Source: DUAL01 sp964478325 (GTDB lineage: Bacteria; Bacteroidota; Bacteroidia; Flavobacteriales; BACL11). Taken from it: a stretch of DNA of 17,624 nt. A model generated the notes under the pieces. The model searched no databases. It was not told where the DNA came from and saw only the letters and a program-made list of their open reading frames with translations. Position 1 is the first letter of the stretch; every line of letters starts with the position of its first letter. The DNA lies in the NCBI GenBank assembly GCA_964478325.1, contig CAYZIA010000024.1, positions 1 to 17,624 of the forward strand, written 5' to 3'. Positions 6,328-13,001 of the stretch are shown here, in pieces. A program made the position numbers and the translations under genes.

Positions 6328-7740
6328 ATGGGAAGACAAAACAGAAAAAAACCGATATCTTTAAAAAATATTGAAATTATTGATACTGCTGATAAAGGAA
6401 AATCAGTAGCAAAACATGATGGTATGGTTATTTTCTTAGAAGGAGGGGTTCCAGGTGATATTTGCGATATTACGGTTTTAAAAAGAAGAAAAAAGTTTTG
6501 GAAAGCTCGTATTGAAAAAATACACACCTATTCTGCAAGAAGAACTAAACCAAAATGTGAACATTTTGGAACTTGTGGAGGATGCAAATGGCAAAACATG
6601 AAGTACCAATCACAATTAGATTTTAAACAAACGCAAATACTAAATAACCTAAAAAAAATTGGTGGAATTGAACTTTCTCCTAACCAAGATATTTTAGGAA
6701 GTGAAAATAAGTATTTCTACAGAAACAAACTAGAGTACACTTTCTCAAATAAAAGGTGGTTAACATTAGATGAAATACAATCAGGAGAAAAGATTATAGA
6801 TAAAAATGCTCTTGGATTTCATGTCCCTGGAATGTTTAATAAAGTAATTGATATAAACAACTGCTACTTACAAAAAGAGCCATCTAATACTATTCGGTTA
6901 TCTGTGAAGCAGTTTGCAGATGAGAACAAGCTTACTTACTTTGATATCCAAAATCATACAGGACTACTAAGAAACTTAATGATTCGCACTTCCTCTACAA
7001 ACGATCTGATGGTATTAATTCAGTTTTATGAAGATGATAAAAAATCTATAAAACTATTGATGGAACACATTAGAACTTCTTTCCCAGAAATTACTTCTCT
7101 ACTTTATATCATTAACCAAAAAGCAAACAATACCATATATGACCAAGATGTTATCTGTTACAATGGAAAAGATCATATTATAGAAGAAATGGATGGGCTT
7201 TTCTTCAAGGTTGGAGCCAAATCCTTTTTTCAAACAAATAGCGAACAAGCAAAAATCCTGTATCAAAAAATTAAAGAACTAGCATTCATTACAAAAGATG
7301 ATTTGGTATATGACCTTTATACTGGAACTGGTACAATCGCGCAATTTATAGCAAAACAAGCTAAGCATGTAGTGGGCCTGGAGTCAGTGCCTGAGGCCAT
7401 AGAAGCAGCTAAGGAAAATGCTAAAAATAATGACATTGATAACTGCAGTTTTTTTGTTGGAGATATGAAAAAAAGTTTTACAGACGAGTTCATTAGAAAG
7501 AATGGTACTCCTGATATAATAATTACTGATCCACCAAGAGATGGAATGCACAAAAAAGTAGTAGAACAAATTCTAAAGATTGGAGCAAAACGGATAGTGT
7601 ATATAAGTTGTAACTCTTCTACTCAAGCCCGTGATTTAGCACTTATGGATAGCATGTATAAAGTAACACACATCCAGCCACTTGATATGTTCCCGCAAAC
7701 ACATCATGTAGAAAATATTTTGGTTTTGGAGAAGAAGTAG
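6328..7740 (+). CDS. rlmD: 23S rRNA (uracil-1939-C5)-methyltransferase RlmD
   Basis: A 470-residue SAM-dependent methyltransferase that adds a methyl group to C5 of U1939 (E. coli numbering) of 23S rRNA. An N-terminal TRAM RNA-binding domain covers about 1-68. The 4Fe-4S ligands are visible: C77, C83 and C86 in CEHFGTCGGC, with C179 (DINNC) as the fourth. The methyltransferase core shows FQTN (Q302), the SAM loop DLYTGTGTIAQ (329-339), TDPPRDGMH (400-408), catalytic nucleophile C428 in YISCNSSTQARDL, and the likely base E462 in HHVENIL. All key residues are present. The start ATG lies 3 bp after the receptor stop, so the genes are co-transcribed. Some TrmA/RlmC relatives look similar, but TRAM plus Fe-S ligands fit RlmD. 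Confidence 0.9.
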   Translation: MGRQNRKKPISLKNIEIIDTADKGKSVAKHDGMVIFLEGGVPGDICDITVLKRRKKFWKARIEKIHTYSARRTKPKCEHFGTCGGCKWQNMKYQSQLDFKQTQILNNLKKIGGIELSPNQDILGSENKYFYRNKLEYTFSNKRWLTLDEIQSGEKIIDKNALGFHVPGMFNKVIDINNCYLQKEPSNTIRLSVKQFADENKLTYFDIQNHTGLLRNLMIRTSSTNDLMVLIQFYEDDKKSIKLLMEHIRTSFPEITSLLYIINQKANNTIYDQDVICYNGKDHIIEEMDGLFFKVGAKSFFQTNSEQAKILYQKIKELAFITKDDLVYDLYTGTGTIAQFIAKQAKHVVGLESVPEAIEAAKENAKNNDIDNCSFFVGDMKKSFTDEFIRKNGTPDIIITDPPRDGMHKKVVEQILKIGAKRIVYISCNSSTQARDLALMDSMYKVTHIQPLDMFPQTHHVENILVLEKK

Positions 7741-7743
7741 AAT

Positions 7744-7893
7744 ATGATTATGTTTGGTGAGAATTTAAAACTGAAAATTATGGAGAATATTTTTAGTAAT
7801 TATGGAATTGAAATTGTAGTTGGAATGATTATTACTGTTTTAGCAACTCTATTGCTACAAATCTTATATTTTGGCTACATTAAGAAAAAGTAA
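7744..7893 (+). CDS. Small single-pass membrane protein (49 aa), unrecognised
   Basis: ATG 3 bp after the rlmD stop, 49 codons, ending in TAA. The protein has a polar N-terminus (MIMFGENLKLKIMENIFSN), one strong hydrophobic segment (about residues 22-43, VVGMIITVLATLLLQILYFG) and a basic end (YIKKK), suggesting an inner-membrane protein with the C-terminus in the cytoplasm. Internal ATGs at codons 3 and 13 are alternative starts. I do not recognise a family. The tight spacing, membrane segment and lack of any competing ORF support a real gene. It forms a pair with the next small ORF. Confidence 0.5.
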   Translation: MIMFGENLKLKIMENIFSNYGIEIVVGMIITVLATLLLQILYFGYIKKK

Positions 7894-7899
7894 TAGGTT

Positions 7900-8019
7900 A
7901 TGAAGAATATTTGGGAGAAATTAAAGGAATTATATGATACGAACCCTACTTTGTTTGGTATACTTCTTTTCTTAGATTTGGCTATTTTATATTTTATTAT
8001 TCAGTGGTTAATCAATTAG
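7900..8019 (+). CDS. Small single-pass membrane protein (39 aa), unrecognised
   Basis: ATG 6 bp after the previous stop, 39 codons, TAG stop. An amphipathic basic/acidic start (MKNIWEKLKELYDTNP) is followed by one hydrophobic helix (about residues 17-38, TLFGILLFLDLAILYFIIQW). The first half could lie along the membrane surface. Its last 12 bp overlap the 3' end of coaE on the other strand. No family recognised. The coding case is its position at the end of a tightly packed plus-strand string and the clean start, helix and stop; it is short enough that chance cannot be excluded. Confidence 0.45.
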   Translation: MKNIWEKLKELYDTNPTLFGILLFLDLAILYFIIQWLIN

Positions 8020-8586
8020 CTTTTTACAAATACTAATGATTTGAGGAAGCAATTCTTTCTTATCGTTATTTAAAATTACAAAATCAGAAAGTTTTTCTTT
8101 TTTTTCCTGGGGCATTTGATTTTCTATGCGTTTAATAACATCCTCTTTTGTGCAATTATCTCTTTTCATCACTCTTTTTATTCGTTTCTCAAAAGGAGCC
8201 GAAACACAAATTATTCCATCCAATCCTTTGTGTGCTTCACTTTCAAATAAGATAGCAGCCTCTTTTATTACAAATTTTGATTGTTGATTCTTGCACCAAG
8301 CTTCAAAACCCCTTTGAACAAAAGGATGAACCAAATTATTTAATTCTTGTAACTTTTTAGTATCATTAAAAATAATATCAGCTAACCTATTTTTTTGTAA
8401 AACCTCTTTTTGGTAAATCTCATTCCCAAATTTCTTTTTAATTTCCTTTTTCAGATCATCTGATTCATGAATACACTTTTTGGCATGTAAGTCAGCTAAG
8501 AAAACTGAATAACCCATTTTATGAAAGATCTCACTCACAAAAGTTTTTCCTACACCTATTCCTCCTGTTAATCCTATTTTCTTCAT
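8008..8586 (-). CDS. coaE: Dephospho-CoA kinase
   Basis: A 192-residue kinase catalysing the last step of coenzyme A synthesis: ATP plus dephospho-CoA to CoA. The Walker A loop is GGIGVGKT (8-15). The dephospho-CoA site motifs ADLHAKK (D32), HPFV (H87) and the ILFE segment (E115) are present, as is the lid region with RIKRVMKRD and RIENQM (about 135-158). Length is normal. Its ATG (8586-8584) overlaps the bshA stop by 4 nt (ATGA), which suggests translational coupling. The pairing with bshA makes sense in that both feed low-molecular-weight thiol pools, though the order is probably just operon history. The 3' end overlaps a small plus-strand ORF by 12 bp. Confidence 0.92.
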   Translation of the reverse strand: MKKIGLTGGIGVGKTFVSEIFHKMGYSVFLADLHAKKCIHESDDLKKEIKKKFGNEIYQKEVLQKNRLADIIFNDTKKLQELNNLVHPFVQRGFEAWCKNQQSKFVIKEAAILFESEAHKGLDGIICVSAPFEKRIKRVMKRDNCTKEDVIKRIENQMPQEKKEKLSDFVILNNDKKELLPQIISICKKLID

Positions 8587-9725
8587 TTGCTTAGATTCTC
8601 ATAAATTTTCTCATACAAAGGTAAGATATTTGGTAAATCGAACTCCATAGCGTGTGAAAAAGCATTCTCTTTAAATTGTTCTAATTTATTCTGATCAGCA
8701 AGAAGTGAAATGGACTTTCTTGCCATACCATCAATATCTTTTACCTCTAGTAAGAACCCTGTCTTTCCTTCAATATTTACCTCCGGTAGGCCCCCAGAGT
8801 TGGAAGAAACAACCGGAACTTTGGATGCCATTGCTTCTAATGCAACTAAACCAAAACTTTCTGTTTCAGAAGGCAAGAGAAAAAGATCAGAAACCGATAG
8901 AACCCTTTCTACTGCTTTTAGTTTTCCAATAAATCGAATATTATCACACAAATCCAAATTACGGCACAATTGCTCCATCTTCAATCTTTCAGGTCCATCT
9001 CCAATAAGCAATAATTTGCTTGGAATTTCTTTTCTAATTTTTACAAATACTTTAAGTACATCTTGCACTCTTTTAACTTTTCTGAAATTGGAAATGTGAA
9101 TAATAATTTTTTCAGAATCTTTAGCGAAACTCCTTCTTAAAGTTTTATCATTCTCAAATTTATATAATGTGGAATCGATAAAATTAGGGATCACCTGAAT
9201 CTTTTTCTCTAATTTGAATGAGGTAATTGTTTCTTTTTTTAAGCTTTTGGAAACAGCAGTAACAGCATCCGAATTATTAATAGCAAATTCAATTACTGAT
9301 TTGAACGACTTATCTTTTCCTAAAAGAGTAATATCCGTCCCATGCAAGGTGGTAATGATGGGAATATGAATTCCTTGTGCTGCTAAAATTTGTTTTGCAG
9401 AAAGAGCTGCTGACGCATGAGGAATAGCGTAATGCACATGTAATAAATTTAATTTTTCGTGTAATACCACATCAACCAATTTAGCAGTAAGATTGTGCTC
9501 ATAAGGAATGTACTCAAACAAAGGATAATCCGGCACACTTACTTCATGGAAGTTTATTTTATTAGAAAAAACATCTAATCGAAAGGGTTGTGAATAAGAT
9601 ATGAAATGAACCTCATGATCCTTGCTGGCCAAAGCCATTCCAAGTTCTGTTGCTACTACCCCACTACCACCATAAGTTGGATAGCAAACAATACCAATTT
9701 TGTATTTTTTATTTTTCAATTGCAT
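8583..9725 (-). CDS. bshA: N-acetyl-alpha-D-glucosaminyl L-malate synthase BshA
   Basis: A 380-residue GT4 glycosyltransferase that joins UDP-GlcNAc and L-malate, the first step of bacillithiol synthesis. Diagnostic features are the N-terminal VCYPTYGGSGVVATELG (13-29), the HVHYAIPHA segment (97-104), LHGTDITLLG (128-137) and the donor-binding EX7E motif (E289 to E297, in SETESFGLVALEAMA). This N-terminal signature separates BshA from generic GT4 enzymes. The start is the ATG at 9725; the frame opens one codon earlier at a TTG, which I reject. The beginning overlaps the end of the GH3 gene by 17 bp. The other bacillithiol genes (bshB, bshC) are not in the window. The presence of bshA implies that bacillithiol is this organism's low-molecular-weight thiol. 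Confidence 0.9.
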   Translation of the reverse strand: MQLKNKKYKIGIVCYPTYGGSGVVATELGMALASKDHEVHFISYSQPFRLDVFSNKINFHEVSVPDYPLFEYIPYEHNLTAKLVDVVLHEKLNLLHVHYAIPHASAALSAKQILAAQGIHIPIITTLHGTDITLLGKDKSFKSVIEFAINNSDAVTAVSKSLKKETITSFKLEKKIQVIPNFIDSTLYKFENDKTLRRSFAKDSEKIIIHISNFRKVKRVQDVLKVFVKIRKEIPSKLLLIGDGPERLKMEQLCRNLDLCDNIRFIGKLKAVERVLSVSDLFLLPSETESFGLVALEAMASKVPVVSSNSGGLPEVNIEGKTGFLLEVKDIDGMARKSISLLADQNKLEQFKENAFSHAMEFDLPNILPLYEKIYENLSK

Positions 9726-12636
9726 CAAAAATTACTTGCATAATATTGGTTCGCACGTCCATATCCAATAATTTTTTATTGTCAGATGTTGGATGTATTC
9801 TGTTGGATAAAAATACAAAAACAATACCAGTCTCCGGATCAGCCCAAGCCAATGTTCCTGTAAAACCTGAATGTCCAAAACTGGAAAAAGAAACGCACTG
9901 ACAAGTGGGTCCACCCTCTTCCTCAGGTAAAGCGGGTTTATCAAAGCCAGCCCCTCTCCTATTTTCATCTTGGCAAAACTGACATTTTGTAAACTCTTTT
10001 ATGGTTTGGGATTTGAAATATTGCTTATTGGCATAACTTCCATTTTGCAAATACATTTGCATTAAAATAGCTAAATCGTTAGCATTAGAAAAAAGCCCTG
10101 CATGTCCGCCTATACCTCCCAGCATTGCCGCTCCCATATCATGAACATCTCCAACAAGAAGTTGGTCTCTAAAATAATCATCTTTCTCAGTAGGCACAAT
10201 TCTTTCTTTTTTAAATCTTGATTTTGGAAGAAAACCCATAGTAGCTAAGCCTAAACTTTTATACAGATTCTCGTTTACTAATTGATCAAAAGGTTTGTTA
10301 TAATATTGCTCAATAATTTCTTTGAAAAGATAATATCCTAGATCGGAATACTGATATTTTTTTTCTTCTAATAGATCAGATTCAATCACTTGCTTTAAAA
10401 TACTATCTGGATAAGAGTGATGCAAATACAAGTCTTCAGCAACTTTTATAGGATATTTTTCAGAATACACATTGCGATAAAGTGTATCCCGCAAAGTATT
10501 ATCTTCATTAATGGTTTGTTTATAAAAAGGAATCCATGCTAGCAAAGCTGACTGATGTGCCAAAACTTCTTTTGCCCGTAAATGCCCTTTATTACTAGTA
10601 TATAGCGACTTATCTAATTTTCCCATTTTATAATTTAAAGAAAAACTTCCTTCTTCACGCATTTGCATTAACATAGGGATAGTAGCTACAATCTTTGTAA
10701 TGGAAGCCAAATCATAAAGATCCGAATCTTTTACTTCTCTTTTTTTACTATAAGTATGATAACCATAAGATTTTTGAAAGAAAACTTTTCCTTCTTTTGC
10801 AATTAGAATCTGACAGCCAGGAGTTGCTTTTTCTTGAATAGCATTTTCAGCTAAACTATCAATCTTGTAAAGCACGGATTCGTCAATCCCTACTTCTTTT
10901 GCAATTGTGTATTTTAAACGAAAAGCATTTGTTAATAATCCTGTTCTTATTTTAAAACGCAAGGTGGATACTGGCAACTTTCCGCTTAAGGATATACCTC
11001 CAAAAATAGCCTGAGCAACAATCTCTTGTGTTATTTCACTATTCTGATAAGCCATAATTAAACCATCAAAATTATTTGTAAATAGAAAGTGATTAATGGT
11101 ATAAGGATTTGCAAATACATTTACAATTATTTTAGATTGAATCGCTAGGGTTTGTAAAAATAAATCGGTATTTCTTGTAATTTTATGGATCTTCCATGGG
11201 TTCTCATTCGATTGATGAATACTAACAATTACTAAATTAAATCCAATTAATTTATCCAAAAGTTCTCTTTGTCTCTCAGGAGTTGGATCCTCTTCAATAG
11301 TAAAGTGTGTAATCGGGGTGTAATTAGATAACATTTCCGAGAATTTCACTGAATTCTCGCCAATTGTAATAGATGCTATTTTTAACGTATCTAAACGTTC
11401 AAGTGGAATTATATTCTCATAATTTTGTAACAGAGTGAGCGAATTTTCTATTAAATTTCTATTTATTAATTCAGCATCAGAGTTATTTATTCTAGAAATT
11501 AGATTATTAATCTTGATTGGCTGAATACTATCAAGTCCCATCCATTTTTTTGCCATTAAAATCTTCTTACATCTATTATTAATTTCCTCTTGTGTGATTT
11601 TTCCATCCAAAATTGCTTCCTTAATTCTTTCTATTGCCACAGGTACATCTTCCGAAACTAGCAGTATATCATTACCAGCTAAAAGTGCTTTTACATCCAA
11701 TTCTCCAGCATCAAAATATTTGCTAACTCCTTTCATATTTAATCCATCAGTAAATATTAACCCCTGAAAGCCCAATTCTTTTTTCAAGAGATTTGTTACT
11801 ACCTTTTTAGATAAAGAAGAAGCAAGATTCTCCGTTGCATCAATAGATGGAATCCTCAGATGTGCTACCATTACACTTCCTAACCCTTTAGTAATCAAAT
11901 GCCTAAAAGGAGTTATTTCAGTTGTATTTAATCGATATCTGTTATGCCGAATTACTGGAAGGGTTTCATGTGAATCTGTATCTGTATCGCCATGGCCAGG
12001 AAAATGCTTCGCGCATGCCAAAACACCATTGTTTTGCATCCCTTGCATATATGCTGTAGAAAATCTAGATACTTTTTGAGGTGATTCCCCAAAAGAACGA
12101 TTTCCAATTATTGGATTTCTTGGATTACTATTAATATCGGCAACAGGAGCAAAATTTATATTTACACCCAACAATTTACACTGATTTGCAATTTGTTCCC
12201 CCATTCTATAAATCAAATCTTCGTCTTCTATCGCTCCTAAAGTCATTTGCCAAGGAAATCGCATTACAGAATCTATTCGCATAGCAGGACCCCACTCGGC
12301 ATCCAAAGCAATCATAAGCGGTGTTTTAGAAATAGATTGAAAATAGTTTATAAGTTTTACTTGCTTTGTTGGGCTTCCTTGTAAAAACATCAAGCCACCA
12401 ATCTTATATTCTTTTATTAGTGCAGAAATTTCTTCTTTATGAAAACTTTCTTTATTGGAATAAGCTGCTACCATAAAAAGCTGTCCAATGCGTTCTTCCT
12501 CTGATAAATCTGCTAAAATGCTATCTGCCCAATGAGTATCTTGAGAGTAAAATACTGGTTTCCACAGCTCTTGTGAAAAAGCAATCTGTATAGAAATTAG
12601 AAATGTAATAGATGCTATTGAAATTCTTTTTATCAC
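9709..12636 (-). CDS. Exported GH3 beta-N-acetylhexosaminidase fused to class C beta-lactamase/PBP-like serine hydrolase
   Basis: A 975-residue secreted two-enzyme protein. Signal peptide 1-21 (AFSQ). GH3 domain (about 35-365) of the NagZ type: KHFPGHGDTDTDSHETLP (210-227) contains the His/Asp pair (D221, H223) that NagZ enzymes use as acid/base, and FTDGLN (D297) holds the nucleophile. A GH3 C-terminal-like alpha/beta domain follows (about 375-560). The beta-lactamase-like domain (about 585-970) has SITK (S645, K648), YSD (Y763) and HSG (922-924) in place of KTG, consistent with an active serine hydrolase. The likely job is removing GlcNAc from muropeptides and cutting an amide, ester or peptide bond in the same material; the second substrate is unknown. 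The start is GTG at 12636: no ATG or TTG fits and it gives a full signal peptide. First gene of an operon with bshA and coaE. A weak TAAATTTT box lies at 12651-12658 upstream. Confidence 0.88.
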   Translation of the reverse strand: MIKRISIASITFLISIQIAFSQELWKPVFYSQDTHWADSILADLSEEERIGQLFMVAAYSNKESFHKEEISALIKEYKIGGLMFLQGSPTKQVKLINYFQSISKTPLMIALDAEWGPAMRIDSVMRFPWQMTLGAIEDEDLIYRMGEQIANQCKLLGVNINFAPVADINSNPRNPIIGNRSFGESPQKVSRFSTAYMQGMQNNGVLACAKHFPGHGDTDTDSHETLPVIRHNRYRLNTTEITPFRHLITKGLGSVMVAHLRIPSIDATENLASSLSKKVVTNLLKKELGFQGLIFTDGLNMKGVSKYFDAGELDVKALLAGNDILLVSEDVPVAIERIKEAILDGKITQEEINNRCKKILMAKKWMGLDSIQPIKINNLISRINNSDAELINRNLIENSLTLLQNYENIIPLERLDTLKIASITIGENSVKFSEMLSNYTPITHFTIEEDPTPERQRELLDKLIGFNLVIVSIHQSNENPWKIHKITRNTDLFLQTLAIQSKIIVNVFANPYTINHFLFTNNFDGLIMAYQNSEITQEIVAQAIFGGISLSGKLPVSTLRFKIRTGLLTNAFRLKYTIAKEVGIDESVLYKIDSLAENAIQEKATPGCQILIAKEGKVFFQKSYGYHTYSKKREVKDSDLYDLASITKIVATIPMLMQMREEGSFSLNYKMGKLDKSLYTSNKGHLRAKEVLAHQSALLAWIPFYKQTINEDNTLRDTLYRNVYSEKYPIKVAEDLYLHHSYPDSILKQVIESDLLEEKKYQYSDLGYYLFKEIIEQYYNKPFDQLVNENLYKSLGLATMGFLPKSRFKKERIVPTEKDDYFRDQLLVGDVHDMGAAMLGGIGGHAGLFSNANDLAILMQMYLQNGSYANKQYFKSQTIKEFTKCQFCQDENRRGAGFDKPALPEEEGGPTCQCVSFSSFGHSGFTGTLAWADPETGIVFVFLSNRIHPTSDNKKLLDMDVRTNIMQVIFDAIEK

Positions 12637-12716
12637 AGATTGTAAAAGTAAAAATTTATGTTTCTCAGCAACAATTAGAATTTATCAATTATGAACAATA
12701 TTAAATAAAATTTCTA

Positions 12717-12746
12717 TTTGATAAAATGAATATTTCTTTAATTTTG
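12717..12746 (+). promoter_or_regulatory. Bacteroidota promoter for the mutL operon
   Basis: TTTG (12717-12720), an 18-bp spacer, then TAATTTTG (12739-12746): both the -33 and -7 consensus elements are exact. The -7 box ends 4 bp before the ATG at 12751, so transcription should start at or next to the start codon, giving a leaderless or nearly leaderless mRNA. Confidence 0.7.
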
Positions 12747-12750
12747 TGAA

Positions 12751-12990
12751 ATGCAAGCGCCAAGAATTCCATCTTTCTTCAAAACATTAAAAGCTAAAAC
12801 ATTTGACTACAAGCCAAGATACTGGAATATGAGAAAAGAGCAATTAGAAAAACTTAAAAAAGAGGGGGGAAAGCAAAAGGGATTGTTTCTTAGCAAAAAG
12901 TTAAGGCAAAGTACCCAAGGAAAAAGAACAAAAAACTTATTTTTTATCATTATTGGATTATTTTTGCTTTCTTATTTATTACTGACTTAA
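12751..12990 (+). CDS. Small basic protein with C-terminal membrane anchor, upstream of mutL
   Basis: A 79-residue protein: a very basic soluble part (about 1-58, with the KTFDYKPRYWNMRKEQLEKL motif) and one C-terminal transmembrane helix (about 61-78, TKNLFFIIIGLFLLSYLLL). The layout is that of a tail-anchored inner-membrane protein with a cationic cytoplasmic region. Short proteins with a F-x-YKPRYY-like motif and an end helix occur before mutL in many Bacteroidota; from memory, some carry the label 'riboflavin synthase subunit beta', which this sequence gives no reason to accept. Function unknown. First gene of the mutL operon, directly behind a strong promoter; if the transcript starts past the first ATG, the internal ATG at codon 27 would be an alternative. 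11 bp separate it from mutL. Confidence 0.7.
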   Translation: MQAPRIPSFFKTLKAKTFDYKPRYWNMRKEQLEKLKKEGGKQKGLFLSKKLRQSTQGKRTKNLFFIIIGLFLLSYLLLT

Positions 12991-13001
12991 AAAAACAAAA
13001 A

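Noticed and set aside
8705..9099. Two plus-strand open frames within bshA
   Set aside because: Antisense to a gene with clear BshA motifs; their composition shows no domain or signal.
12751..12990. Riboflavin synthase beta-subunit label for the small gene before mutL
   Set aside because: The 79-residue basic protein with an end membrane helix bears no likeness to lumazine synthase; the label, which I recall from some database entries for similar proteins, is not supported by sequence.
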